From assembly GCF_003112555.1 (NCBI RefSeq), contig NZ_BEWB01000010.1:62001-126000 (forward strand): 64,000 bases of DNA, given 5' to 3'. This stretch comes from Streptomyces coelicoflavus. GTDB taxonomy: Bacteria > Actinomycetota > Actinomycetes > Streptomycetales > Streptomycetaceae. The first letter of the stretch is position 1; each line of letters opens with the position of its first letter. Positions 34,255 through 42,980 of the stretch are shown here, piece after piece. The position numbers were made by a program, and so were the translations under genes. The notes beneath the pieces are model-generated. The model ran no database searches. It had not been told where the DNA came from and saw only the letters and a list, made by a program, of their open reading frames with translations.

Positions 34255-34992
34255 TCAGCCGTCGCCGCGTCGCGCCGAGGCCCACTCCCTCGTCCCCGCG
34301 ACGACCAGTTCGGCGTTCGAGGCGGCCCGGCCGCCGTCCGGCAGGAACAGGGTGTCCTCCAGGCCGGTCCGGGGCGCCAGGCCCAGCCGGCCGGCCAGCC
34401 GCAGCACCGGCCACGCCCCGCCGTCCTCGCCGTGGAGCAGGACGGGGCGGCCGTGAGCGGCGCCGAGGGCGGTGAGCAGGGCGCGCGCCGAGTCCCGGGC
34501 GGTCGCCGGGTCGGTGTCCGTGACCTCCGCCAGGACCCGCAGCACCTTCGGCCCGAGCGGTGAGTCCAGGAAGCGGGCCGCCCCGTCCGTGCCGGACCAC
34601 ACACCCGCCTCCACTCCCACCCCGCGCTCGATCAGGGCGGCGGCCGTCTCCTCGGCGCCCGGTTCGTGCCAGTTGACCGACGCGTGGTCGGGCAGCACCG
34701 TCCAACTCGCTATCCGTGCCACCCGCGCCGCCGGATCCGGCTCGGCCCAGGCGCCCGTCGTCACGCCGACCGGCACGCGCGCCGGAACCCGGGCCCGGAT
34801 CGCCGTCAGCGTCGCGGCGAGGACGCGCGGCGACAACGTGTCCCGTCCGCACGGTGTCTTCGGGTGGACGTGGACGTCCGTGGCGCCGGCGGCGACCGCG
34901 TCGGCCACCGAGCCGGCGATCGCCTCCGGCGACAGCGGCACCGCGGCGCCGTCGGCGCCGCCCCGCGCCCCGTTCACACACAACTGCACCAT
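34255..34992 (-). CDS. BKACE family (DUF849) beta-keto acid cleavage enzyme
   Basis: A 245-residue member of the beta-keto acid cleavage enzyme family, whose prototype splits 3-keto-5-aminohexanoate using acetyl-CoA. Visible blocks are VQLCVNGARG, the zinc-binding VHVHPKT, VGVTTGAW, SVNWHEPGAEE and PVLLHGEDGGAWPVLR. It is shorter than the usual 270-310 residues; the N-terminus is complete and the loss is spread over internal loops. The start at 34992 gives MVQLCVNG. It is convergent with soxR. The actual keto acid is unknown. Confidence 0.78.
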   Translation of the reverse strand: MVQLCVNGARGGADGAAVPLSPEAIAGSVADAVAAGATDVHVHPKTPCGRDTLSPRVLAATLTAIRARVPARVPVGVTTGAWAEPDPAARVARIASWTVLPDHASVNWHEPGAEETAAALIERGVGVEAGVWSGTDGAARFLDSPLGPKVLRVLAEVTDTDPATARDSARALLTALGAAHGRPVLLHGEDGGAWPVLRLAGRLGLAPRTGLEDTLFLPDGGRAASNAELVVAGTREWASARRGDG

Positions 34993-35089
34993 TCCCCCAT
35001 GGTGCCGGGCGTCACCGACAACGCCCGCCGGGCTCCGTGCCGTACCGGCCACCGGGGGTGCGGCATCGCCGGCGCACCCCCGCGGCCGG

Positions 35090-35692
35090 TCACGCCGACA
35101 TCAGCAACCGGCCCCGCCGGGCGTCCGCCCGCGCGCCCGGGGTGAGGACGGGCCGCGGCACGAGGATGCCGCAGTCCGTGCAGACGGGGCCCGTCGAGGG
35201 CTCGTGGTCCAGGTCGTACTTCCACACGAGGCGCTCGCCGTGGCACACCGGGCACACCGAGCCCGGTTCACGCTCCAGCGCCGCGATCAGCCGGCGCAGC
35301 ACCTCCGCCAGCGGCCCGTCGGGGTGGATCCGGGGATCGTCGCACCAGGCCACCCCGAAACCGCCCCAGGTCAGCCGGTGCCAGTCGTCCGTGCTGCCGG
35401 GCCTGCGCAGCCCGTCGTGCTTCTCCTTCCTGCGCCGCTCGGCGAACTCGACCTCGTAGGCCAGCCACACCGAACGCGCCTCCTCCAGCTCCTCCAGTGC
35501 GGCCACGAGCCGCGCTGGGTCGGGGGAGCGGTCCTCGGGACCGAACCCGGCCCGGGAGCAGAGATGGTCCCAGGTCGCCCTGTGCCCATAAGGGGCAAAA
35601 CGCTCAAGGCACTTGCGCAGCGAATAGCGCCGCAGCGCCAGGTCGCACCGTGGATCGCGGACCTGTCTCGCCAGACTTCGGAAACCGGCCAT
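35090..35692 (-). CDS. Conserved hypothetical protein with zinc ribbon
   Basis: A 200-residue soluble protein. The first half is helical and charged (LEELEEARSVWLAYEVEFAERRRKEKHDG). The C-terminal part has two CxxC knuckles (CPVC and CTDC, about residues 146-149 and 169-172) that should bind zinc, joined by HGERLVWKYDLDHEPSTG. I do not recognise the family and see no catalytic motif. The start MAGFRSLARQ at 35692 is the first ATG. It lies between the BKACE gene and the Ntn hydrolase gene without an evident operon partner. Confidence 0.68.
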   Translation of the reverse strand: MAGFRSLARQVRDPRCDLALRRYSLRKCLERFAPYGHRATWDHLCSRAGFGPEDRSPDPARLVAALEELEEARSVWLAYEVEFAERRRKEKHDGLRRPGSTDDWHRLTWGGFGVAWCDDPRIHPDGPLAEVLRRLIAALEREPGSVCPVCHGERLVWKYDLDHEPSTGPVCTDCGILVPRPVLTPGARADARRGRLLMSA

Positions 35693-35734
35693 CGCCCTGC
35701 ACCTCCGTCACACCTGCACCTGTACTCGGCTCAT

Positions 35735-35763
35735 TTCGGCGTCGTCGTACGGACGTCGCCGAA
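35735..35763. promoter_or_regulatory. Inverted repeat upstream of the secreted acylase gene
   Basis: TTCGGCGTCGTC (35735-35746) and GACGTCGCCGAA (35752-35763) form a 12-bp inverted repeat with one mismatch, in the 221-bp divergent interval 35693-35913. It may be an operator for the acylase gene or part of its promoter. GGGAGGAGC at 35899-35907 is the acylase ribosome site. Confidence 0.45.
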
Positions 35764-35913
35764 TAGACGTATCGACAACCGATTCGGCTCCATCCGATTT
35801 CCGATGCCCCCCATAAGCCGATCCACCCGCTCCAAAAAGTGACGCATGTTCATCTTCCCACTCGGGGATACCGGCGGTAACGTCCCGCCACACCCCCGTC
35901 GGGAGGAGCTGCC

Positions 35914-38724
35914 ATGCCACGGCGCACCCCACGCAACGCCCTCGACAGACTGAGAACTCCCCGCGGCTTCCACGGGTTCCTGAAGACCGCATCCGTATGC
36001 GCGCTCATTGCCGGAGTTTTGTCACCGCTTTCCCCGGCGATGGCCGCCGAGACCGCGTCCACCGAGGTCACGGCCGCCCAAGCGGCCCCCAACGACCACT
36101 GCGGCGGCCAGTGTTCCGACATCCTGCCGCCCGGCCAGAACGGCAACGCCACCCTCGCCCAGATCCTCCTCAACCAGGCGTTCGGCACCCAGCCCGCGCA
36201 CGCCGAGGACCAGCTCGGCCCCTACGCGAACCTCGCCACCGGCTACAAGGGCCTCACCAACGACAAGATCAACGACTTCTTCAACGACGCCTCCTTCGGC
36301 GTCCCGGACGGCCAGGCCGCCTCCACCGTCCGCCCCGCCGGACGCGACGACGTGACCATCGTCCGCGACAAGAGGACCGGTGTGCCGCACATCACCGGCA
36401 CCACCCGCTACGGCACCGAGTTCGGCGCGGGCTACGCGGCCGCACAGGACCGGCTCTGGCTGATGGACCTCTTCCGGCACGTCGGACGCGGCCAGTTGAC
36501 CCCCTTCGCCGGCGGCGCCCCCGCCAACCAGGGCCTGGAACAGCAGTTCTGGCGCAGCGCCCCCTACACCGAGGCCGACCTGGAGGCGCAGATCGAGAGC
36601 GCCGCCGCCAAGGCCGGGGAGCGCGGCGAGCTGGCCCTGGCCGACGTGGACGCCTACGTCGCCGGTGTCAACGCCTACATCGACGCCTCCGACAAGGGCC
36701 GCTACTTCCCCGGCGAGTACGTCCTGACCGGACACAAGGACGCCATCACCAACGCCGGCACCATCGAGCACTTCAAGCGGTCCGACCTGATCGCCCTGGC
36801 CTCCGTCATCGGCTCCCTCTTCGGCGCCGGAGGCGGCGGCGAGGTCACCAACGCGCTCTCCCTCCTCGCCGCCCAGGAGAAGTACGGCGTCGCCGAGGGC
36901 ACCGAGGTCTGGGAGTCCTTCCGCCAGCGCAACGACCCCGAGGCCGTCCTCACCCAGCAGGACGGCAGCTTCCCGTACCTGCCCACCCCGGACGACCCGC
37001 AGGGCCGCGCCCTGCCCGACGCCGGCTCGGTCGAGGCGGAACCGCTGGTGTACGACCGTACGGGCAGCGCGGGTGCGGCGAGTGCGACCGGTGCCTCCGC
37101 GAAGGCGGCGGACGCGGCCGTGTCCTCGGCGCGGCGCGGCATGTCCAACGCCCTCGTCGTCAGCGGCGAGCACACCGCGAGCGGCCACCCGGTCGCCGTC
37201 TTCGGACCGCAGACCGGCTACTTCGCCCCGCAACTGCTCATGCTCCAGGAGATCCAGGGCCCCGGCATCAGCGCCCGCGGCGCCTCCTTCGCGGGCCTGA
37301 GCATGTACGTCGAACTCGGCCGAGGCCAGGACTACGCCTGGAGCGCGACCACCTCCGGCCAGGACATCATCGACACCTACGCGGTCGAGCTGTGCCAGGA
37401 CGACTACCACTACCTCTACCGCGGCACCTGCACGCCCATGGAGAAGGTAGAGCGGCACAACGCCTGGAAGCCGACCGTCGCCGACTCCACCGCCGCAGGC
37501 TCCTACACGATGCGCGTCTGGCGCACCAAGTACGGCCCCGTCGAGTCCCGCGCCACGGTCGACGGCAAGAAGGTCGCCTACACCACCCTGCGCTCCTCCT
37601 ACCTCCACGAGGCCGACTCCATCATCGGCTTCCAGATGCTGAACGACCCGGACTACCTCAACAGCCCGGAGCGCTTCCAGGAAGCCGTCCAGCACATCAA
37701 CTACACCTTCAACTGGTTCTACGCCGACTCCGAGCACACCGCGTACTACAACAGCGGCGACAACCCGGTACGGGCGGGCGGCGTCGACGCCGAGTTCCCG
37801 GTCTGGGCCCGGCCGGCGTACGAGTGGCAGGGCTGGGACCCGGCCGGCAACACCGCCCGGTACACCGGCGCGTCCGCCCACCCGCAGTCGGTCGACCAGG
37901 ACTACTACATCTCCTGGAACAACAAGCAGGCCAAGGACTACCCGGCCGCCTCCTGGGGCAACGGCTCCGTCCACCGGGGCAACCTCCTCGACGACCGGGT
38001 GAGGAAACTGGTCGCCGAAGGCGGCGTCACCCGCACCGCGCTGGTCAAGGCCATGGCCGAGGCGGCCCTCGCCGACCTGCGCGCCGAGGACGTCCTGCCC
38101 GACCTGCTGAAGGTGGTCGAGTCCGCGCCGGTGACCGACCCGGCGGCCAAGTCGGCCGTGGACGGGCTGAAGGCGTGGCTGTCGGACGGCGGCGGCCTGC
38201 GCACGGAGACCTCGGCGGGATCCAGGAAGTACGCGCACGCCGACGCGATCCGCACCCTGGACGCCTGGTGGCCGCTGCTGGTGAAGGCCGAGTTCGAACC
38301 CGGCCTCGGCACCGACCTGTACACCGCCTTCACCCGCAACCTGCCCGTCGACGAGTCACCGTCCGCCGCCCACGGCCCGACCGGCGCCCACGCCGGCAGC
38401 GCCTTCCAGTACGGCTGGTGGAGCTATGTCGACAAGGACATCCGGTCCGTGCTCGGTGAGTCCGTCAAGGGCCCGCTGGCACACACCTACTGCGGCGACG
38501 GCGACCTCGCCGCCTGCCGGGACACCCTGGTCTCCACCCTGAAGGAGGCGGCGGGCCGCACGGCCGCCCAGGTCTATCCCGGCGACGACAGCTGCTCGGC
38601 CGGGGACCAGTGGTGCGCCGACTCGGTGATCCACCGCACCCTCGGAGGCATCAAGCACGGCGGCATCAGCTGGCAGAACCGGCCGACCTACCAGCAGGTC
38701 GTGGAGTTCACCTCCCACCGGTGA
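35914..38724 (+). CDS. Secreted penicillin acylase family Ntn hydrolase
   Basis: A 936-residue exported amide hydrolase precursor. Residues 1-45 are a long signal peptide ending SPAMAA. The alpha chain covers residues up to Met410 and includes the family block GAGYAAAQDRLWLMDLFRHVGRGQL. Cleavage before Ser411 (RRGM then SNALVVSGEHTASG) would create the N-terminal nucleophile of the beta chain. GYFAPQLLMLQEIQGPGI and FNWFYADSEHTAYYNSGD are further conserved blocks. Relatives deacylate penicillins, acyl-homoserine lactones or lipopeptides such as aculeacin. The substrate here is unknown. GGGAGGAG precedes the start. Confidence 0.9.
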   Translation: MPRRTPRNALDRLRTPRGFHGFLKTASVCALIAGVLSPLSPAMAAETASTEVTAAQAAPNDHCGGQCSDILPPGQNGNATLAQILLNQAFGTQPAHAEDQLGPYANLATGYKGLTNDKINDFFNDASFGVPDGQAASTVRPAGRDDVTIVRDKRTGVPHITGTTRYGTEFGAGYAAAQDRLWLMDLFRHVGRGQLTPFAGGAPANQGLEQQFWRSAPYTEADLEAQIESAAAKAGERGELALADVDAYVAGVNAYIDASDKGRYFPGEYVLTGHKDAITNAGTIEHFKRSDLIALASVIGSLFGAGGGGEVTNALSLLAAQEKYGVAEGTEVWESFRQRNDPEAVLTQQDGSFPYLPTPDDPQGRALPDAGSVEAEPLVYDRTGSAGAASATGASAKAADAAVSSARRGMSNALVVSGEHTASGHPVAVFGPQTGYFAPQLLMLQEIQGPGISARGASFAGLSMYVELGRGQDYAWSATTSGQDIIDTYAVELCQDDYHYLYRGTCTPMEKVERHNAWKPTVADSTAAGSYTMRVWRTKYGPVESRATVDGKKVAYTTLRSSYLHEADSIIGFQMLNDPDYLNSPERFQEAVQHINYTFNWFYADSEHTAYYNSGDNPVRAGGVDAEFPVWARPAYEWQGWDPAGNTARYTGASAHPQSVDQDYYISWNNKQAKDYPAASWGNGSVHRGNLLDDRVRKLVAEGGVTRTALVKAMAEAALADLRAEDVLPDLLKVVESAPVTDPAAKSAVDGLKAWLSDGGGLRTETSAGSRKYAHADAIRTLDAWWPLLVKAEFEPGLGTDLYTAFTRNLPVDESPSAAHGPTGAHAGSAFQYGWWSYVDKDIRSVLGESVKGPLAHTYCGDGDLAACRDTLVSTLKEAAGRTAAQVYPGDDSCSAGDQWCADSVIHRTLGGIKHGGISWQNRPTYQQVVEFTSHR

Positions 38725-38740
38725 CCGGCCGGTACAGCGG

Positions 38741-40003
38741 TCACCTGTAGAGCAGGTACTGGCGGCGCGTCCTGCGGAACGCCGCCAGTTCCCGCTCCCA
38801 GCCGTGCACCACCTCGTCGGTGTCCGCGCCCGCGTCGATCATCGTGCGCACCTGCGTGGACCCGGTGAGCTTGTCGATCCAGTGGTCCGACCGCCAGGCG
38901 AAGCCGTCCCAGGTCCGCCTGGCGGTCACCAGCAGCGCGATCCCGGTGCGCACCGGGTCGAACGCGGCCCGGTCGTGCACGTGGAGCTGCACACCGCCGA
39001 CGGTCCTGCCCGCGAACTTGGAGAAGGTGGGCGCGAAGTACGCCTCCCTGAACCGCACACCCGGCAGCCCGACCTCGTTCGCGGCGGCGGCCCAGCCCCC
39101 GTCGACGCCCTCCGCGCCCAGCAGTTCGAACGGGCGGGTCGTACCGCGCCCCTCGGAGAGGTTCGTGCCCTCGAACAGACAGGTCCCCGAGTACACCAGC
39201 GCACACTCCGGCGTCGGCATGTTCGGGCTCGGCGGCACCCAGGGCAGCCCGGAGACGTCGTAGAACTCGGAGCGCTTCCAGCCCGTCATCGTCACCGTCT
39301 CCAGCGGCACCGGCGCATCGAGGAACTCGCCGTTGAAGAGCAGCGCCAGCTCGGCGACCGTCATGCCGTGCGCCTGCGCGATCGGCTGCCGGCCGACGAA
39401 GGTGGCGAACTCCTTGTGCAGGACCGGGCCGAGGGCCGCCCGCCCGGTCACCGGGTTCGGCCGGTCCAGGACCACGAACCGCTTCCCCGCGAGCGAGGCC
39501 GCCTCCATGCAGTCGAACAGGGTCCAGATGTACGTGTAGAAGCGCGCGCCCACGTCCTGGATGTCGAAGACGACGGTGTCCACGCCGGACGCCGTGAACA
39601 CGTCGGCGAGGGGCTGCCCGCTCTTCAGGTACGTGTCGTAGACGGGCAGTCCCGTCGCGGGGTCGTCGTAGCGCCCTTCGGAGCCGCCCGCCTGCGCCGT
39701 GCCGCGGAAGCCGTGCTCGGGCCCGAAGACGGCGGTCAGGTTCACTCGGTCGTCGGCGTGCATGACGTCGACGATGTGGCGCACGTCGCGGGTGATGCCG
39801 GTCGGGTTGGTGACGATGCCGACCTTCTGCCCGTCGAGCGGGGCGTAGCCGCCGTCGGCGAGGCGCTCGAATCCGGTGCGCAGCCGACGGCCCCCGTGCC
39901 CCGCGGGCGCCGCGTGTGCCGTGCCCGCCGACGCGGCGGCGGCGGTGGTTCCGGCCGCCACCGCGGCCGTCGTGGCGAGCAGATTACGTCTGGACAGCGT
40001 CAT
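38741..40003 (-). CDS. DUF1343/NamZ-type exo-beta-N-acetylmuramidase, Tat-exported
   Basis: A 420-residue glycoside hydrolase of family GH171 (formerly DUF1343), whose characterised member NamZ removes N-acetylmuramic acid from peptidoglycan fragments. The N-terminus MTLSRRNLLATTAAVAAG is a twin-arginine signal. Family blocks are KVGIVTNPTGITRD, VFGPEHGFRG, VFDIQDVGARFYTYIWTL, DRPNPVTG, PPSPNMPTPECALVYSGTC and FEGTNLSEGRGTTRPFELLGA. Export suggests cell-wall turnover or recycling outside the membrane. It starts at 40003 behind GGAGGT. It is convergent with the acylase gene, 16 bases away. Confidence 0.88.
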   Translation of the reverse strand: MTLSRRNLLATTAAVAAGTTAAAASAGTAHAAPAGHGGRRLRTGFERLADGGYAPLDGQKVGIVTNPTGITRDVRHIVDVMHADDRVNLTAVFGPEHGFRGTAQAGGSEGRYDDPATGLPVYDTYLKSGQPLADVFTASGVDTVVFDIQDVGARFYTYIWTLFDCMEAASLAGKRFVVLDRPNPVTGRAALGPVLHKEFATFVGRQPIAQAHGMTVAELALLFNGEFLDAPVPLETVTMTGWKRSEFYDVSGLPWVPPSPNMPTPECALVYSGTCLFEGTNLSEGRGTTRPFELLGAEGVDGGWAAAANEVGLPGVRFREAYFAPTFSKFAGRTVGGVQLHVHDRAAFDPVRTGIALLVTARRTWDGFAWRSDHWIDKLTGSTQVRTMIDAGADTDEVVHGWERELAAFRRTRRQYLLYR

Positions 40004-40109
40004 GCGGTGACCTCCGTGATCGCGGCGGGTGTCATGCGCACGCACGCTAACCCGCACCCCGGGCCGCGGGGAATGGAGTAGACCGCGGTTCGCCTCTTCC
40101 GTCGCACAT

Positions 40110-40123
40110 ACCGACTGGTTAGT
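40110..40123. promoter_or_regulatory. TetR-type operator (ACYRACYRGTYRGT) before the SDR gene
   Basis: ACCGACTGGTTAGT matches the degenerate palindrome ACYRACYRGTYRGT at all 14 positions. It lies 60 bp before the SDR ATG in the interval divergent from the muramidase gene. A near-copy is found before the phosphotransferase/acyl-CoA dehydrogenase operon at 44078-44091. Confidence 0.6.
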
Positions 40124-40183
40124 CTGGCGCTGCCAGGGGAGAGCGAGCAGTGCCCGAGCCGTGTCGCGTGTCGAAGGAGACCG

Positions 40184-40954
40184 ATGGTGGAAGCCGTGCA
40201 GGATGCCGGAGTCGTCGTCACCGGGGCGGGAGGCGGGATCGGGGCCGCGCTGGCCCGCCGCTTCGCCGCCGAGGGAGCCAGGGTCGTCGTCAACGACCTG
40301 GACGCCGACCGGGCGAAGGCCGTCGCCGACGAGATCGGCGGCACAGCGGTCCCCGGCGACGCCTCCGTGATCGTCTCCGAGGCCCGTGACGCGCTGGGCG
40401 GCACGGTCGACGTGTACTGCGCCAACGCGGGCGTCGGCTCCGGCGGCTCGGAGGCCGCGGAGGAGTCCGTCTGGGCGCTCGCCTGGGACGTCAACGTCAT
40501 GGCCCACGTCCGCGCGGCCCACGAACTGCTCCCCGACTGGCTGGAGCGCGGCAGCGGCCGCTTCGTCTCCACCGTGTCGGCCGCCGGACTGCTCACCATG
40601 ATCGGCGCCGCCCCCTACAGCGTCACCAAGCACGGCGCGTACGCCTTCGCCGAGTGGCTGTCCCTGACGTACCGCCACCGCGGGATCAAGGTCCACGCCA
40701 TCTGCCCGCAGGGCGTGCGCACCGACATGCTGGCCGCCACCGGCGGCGCCGGCGACCTGGTGCTCCAGCCCACCGCCATCGAACCGCAGGACGTCGCGGA
40801 CGCCCTGTTCAAGGGCATCGAGGAGGACCGCTTCCTCGTCCTCCCGCACCCCGAGGTCGCCGCGTACTACCAGGCGCGGGCCGCCGACCCCGACCGCTGG
40901 ATGCACGGCATGAACCGGCTCCAGCGGCAGTGGGAGGAATCGACGGCCGGGTGA
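40184..40954 (+). CDS. Short-chain dehydrogenase/reductase
   Basis: A 256-residue SDR. The cofactor motif is TGAGGGIG (residues 13-20), NND-like NAGVG is present at about 80-84, and the catalytic Ser, Tyr and Lys are in VSTVSAAGL and PYSVTKHGAYAF. NDLDADR after strand 2 suggests NAD(H). Its position with acyl-CoA dehydrogenase and phosphotransferase genes and a shared operator suggests a role in a hydroxy- or keto-acyl-CoA pathway, perhaps as the keto reductase that makes or uses a 4-hydroxyacyl-CoA. That role is inferred. Confidence 0.87.
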   Translation: MVEAVQDAGVVVTGAGGGIGAALARRFAAEGARVVVNDLDADRAKAVADEIGGTAVPGDASVIVSEARDALGGTVDVYCANAGVGSGGSEAAEESVWALAWDVNVMAHVRAAHELLPDWLERGSGRFVSTVSAAGLLTMIGAAPYSVTKHGAYAFAEWLSLTYRHRGIKVHAICPQGVRTDMLAATGGAGDLVLQPTAIEPQDVADALFKGIEEDRFLVLPHPEVAAYYQARAADPDRWMHGMNRLQRQWEESTAG

Positions 40955-41042
40955 CCGCCCGGCCCCGTGCCCGCCCGGCGCCCGCCCGCGCCGGGCCGCC
41001 CTGCCCGACGTGCCGGAGCCGGAAAGTGGGAAGATCCTCCGT

Positions 41043-41059
41043 CGGGAACGGCGTTCCCG
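41043..41059. promoter_or_regulatory. Probable autoregulatory TetR operator
   Basis: CGGGAAC-GGC-GTTCCCG is a perfect 7-bp inverted repeat 47 bp before the TetR start. GGAAC-n3-GTTCC palindromes are common operators for TetR proteins. The sequence differs from the ACYRACYRGTYRGT sites, so the TetR protein may recognise only one of the two kinds. Confidence 0.55.
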
Positions 41060-41106
41060 TACGCAGCAGGACACGACAGTGAACGGACAGTGAAACGGAA
41101 AGGCAG

Positions 41107-41709
41107 GTGACGGCAGTGCCCAGGACCACGGACGGGGACGGCACTCCGGTGCCGCAGCGGCTCCTGGCCGCCGCCACCCGGCTCTTCGCCGAGCAGGGCT
41201 ACGACCGCACCTCGGTGCAGGAGATCGTCGAGGCGGCAGGCGTCACCAAGGGGGCGCTCTACCACTACTTCGGCTCCAAGGACGACCTCCTGCACGAGGT
41301 GTACGCGCGCGTGCTGCGCCTCCAGCAGGAACGCCTGGACGCCTTCGCGGACGCCGACGAGCCGGTCGAGAAGCGGGTACGGGACGCGGCGGCCGACGTC
41401 GTCGTCACCACCATCGACAACCTCGACGACGCGTCGATCTTCTTCCGCTCCATGCACCAGCTCAGCCCGGAGAAGAACAAGCAGGTGCGCGCGGAGCGCC
41501 GGCGCTACCACGAACGCTTCCGCGCGCTGATCGAGGAGGGCCAGCGGACCGGCGTCTTCACCAAGGAGACCCCGGCCGACCTGGTGGTGGACTACCACTT
41601 CGGGTCCATCCACCACCTGTCCACCTGGTACCGCCCCGACGGCCCGCTCAGCCCGCAGGAGGTCGCCGACCACCTCGCCGACCTGCTGCTGCGCGCACTG
41701 CGCCCGTGA
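41107..41709 (+). CDS. TetR family regulator of acyl-CoA metabolism genes
   Basis: A 200-residue TetR protein. The helix-turn-helix PQRLLAAATRLFAEQGYDRTSVQEIVEAAGVTKGALYHYF (about residues 16-55) and the C-terminal block FFRSMHQLSPEKNKQVRAERRRYHERF place it in the KstR2/FadR-like TetR_C_17 group, many of which bind acyl-CoA ligands. It starts at GTG 41107. It is flanked by the SDR gene and the ACAD/phosphotransferase operon and probably controls one or both. A palindrome precedes its own gene. Confidence 0.86.
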   Translation: MTAVPRTTDGDGTPVPQRLLAAATRLFAEQGYDRTSVQEIVEAAGVTKGALYHYFGSKDDLLHEVYARVLRLQQERLDAFADADEPVEKRVRDAAADVVVTTIDNLDDASIFFRSMHQLSPEKNKQVRAERRRYHERFRALIEEGQRTGVFTKETPADLVVDYHFGSIHHLSTWYRPDGPLSPQEVADHLADLLLRALRP

Positions 41710-41727
41710 CCCACGCGTGAGGCGACG

Positions 41728-41749
41728 GCCCCCGGGGAGTTCCGGGGGC
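41728..41749. terminator. Bidirectional hairpin between TetR and acyl-CoA dehydrogenase genes
   Basis: GCCCCCGG-GGAGTT-CCGGGGGC is a perfect 8-bp stem in the 50-bp gap between two convergent genes. Confidence 0.7.
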
Positions 41750-41759
41750 GCCGCCCCGC

Positions 41760-42974
41760 TCAGAGGTACTTCTTGATCTCCCGGCGGGCCAGCGAACGCT
41801 GGTGCACCTCGTCCGGGCCGTCGGCGATCATCAGCGTCCGCGCACCCGCGTACAGCTCGGCCAGCGGGAAGTCCTGGCTCACGCCGCCCGCGCCGTGCAG
41901 CTGGATCGCCCGGTCGATGATGTCGACCACCGCGCGGGGCGTGGCGATCTTGATGGCCTGGATCTCGGTGTGCGCGCCCCGGTTGCCGACGGTGTCCATC
42001 AGCCAGGCGGTCTTCAGCACCAGCAGCCGCAGCTGCTCCACGGTGACCCGGGCGTCCGCGATCCAGTTGTGCACCACGCCCTGCTGTGCCAGCGCCTTGC
42101 CGAAGGCCTCGCGGGACACCGCGCGGCGGCACATCAGCTCGATCGCCCGCTCGGCCATGCCGATCAGCCGCATGCAGTGGTGGATGCGGCCGGGACCGAG
42201 CCGCGCCTGGGCGATGGCGAAGCCGCTGCCCTCCTCGCCGATCAGGTTCGACACCGGCACGCGCGCGTGGTCGAAGGTCACCTCGGCGTGGCCGCCGTGG
42301 TAGTGGTCCTCGTAGCCGAAGACCTGCATGGCGCGATTCACCGTCACGCCGGGCGTGTCGCGCGGGACCAGCACCATGGACTGCTGGCGGCGGATGTCCG
42401 CGCCGTCCGGGTCGGTCTTGCCCATCACGATGAAGATCTTGCAGTCCGGGTTCATCGCCCCGGAGATGTACCACTTGCGGCCCGTGACGACGTACTCGTC
42501 ACCCTCGCGCTCGATGTGCGTGGTGATGTTCGTGGCGTCCGAGGAGGCCACGTCCGGCTCGGTCATCGCGAACGCCGAGCGGATCTCACCCGCGAGCAGC
42601 GGCTCCAGCCACTGCTTCCGCTGGGCCTCGTCGGCGAACTGGGCCAGCACCTCCATGTTCCCGGTGTCCGGCGCCGCGCAGTTCGTCGCGGTCGGCGCCA
42701 GCTGCGGGCTGCGGCCGGTGATCTCGGCGAGCGGGGCGTACTGGAGGTTGGTGAGGCCGGCGCCGTGCTCGGCGTCGGGGAGGAAGAGGTTCCACAGGCC
42801 CTGGCGGCGTGCCTCGGCCTTGAGGTCCTCCACGACCTGCGGGGTGTCCCACGGGGAGGCCAGCCGGGCGCGCTGCTCGTGGGCGGTCTGTTCGGCCGGG
42901 TAGACGTACTCGTCCATGAAGGCGAGCAGCCGGGCGCGGAGTTCCTCGGTGCGTGCGTCGTAGGCGAAGTCCAT
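41760..42974 (-). CDS. ACAD10/11-type acyl-CoA dehydrogenase
   Basis: A 404-residue FAD enzyme. FAD and substrate blocks are FAMTEPDVASSDATNI, GRKWYISGAMNPDC, RLGPGRIHHCMRLIGMAERA and QLHGAGGVSQDFPLAELYAGARTL. The end of the active-site region reads ADGPDEVHQRSLAR, the hallmark of the mammalian ACAD10/ACAD11 branch, instead of the YEGT motif of normal acyl-CoA dehydrogenases. The gene begins six bases after the stop of the phosphotransferase gene. In ACAD10/11 the two activities are fused; here they are separate subunits in one operon. Confidence 0.9.
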   Translation of the reverse strand: MDFAYDARTEELRARLLAFMDEYVYPAEQTAHEQRARLASPWDTPQVVEDLKAEARRQGLWNLFLPDAEHGAGLTNLQYAPLAEITGRSPQLAPTATNCAAPDTGNMEVLAQFADEAQRKQWLEPLLAGEIRSAFAMTEPDVASSDATNITTHIEREGDEYVVTGRKWYISGAMNPDCKIFIVMGKTDPDGADIRRQQSMVLVPRDTPGVTVNRAMQVFGYEDHYHGGHAEVTFDHARVPVSNLIGEEGSGFAIAQARLGPGRIHHCMRLIGMAERAIELMCRRAVSREAFGKALAQQGVVHNWIADARVTVEQLRLLVLKTAWLMDTVGNRGAHTEIQAIKIATPRAVVDIIDRAIQLHGAGGVSQDFPLAELYAGARTLMIADGPDEVHQRSLARREIKKYL

Positions 42975-42980
42975 GGCGGG

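Noticed and set aside
40113-40126. Possible DasR site (ACTGGT) before the NamZ-type muramidase gene
   Set aside because: Only the first half fits the DasR consensus, while the full 14 bases fit ACYRACYRGTYRGT exactly.
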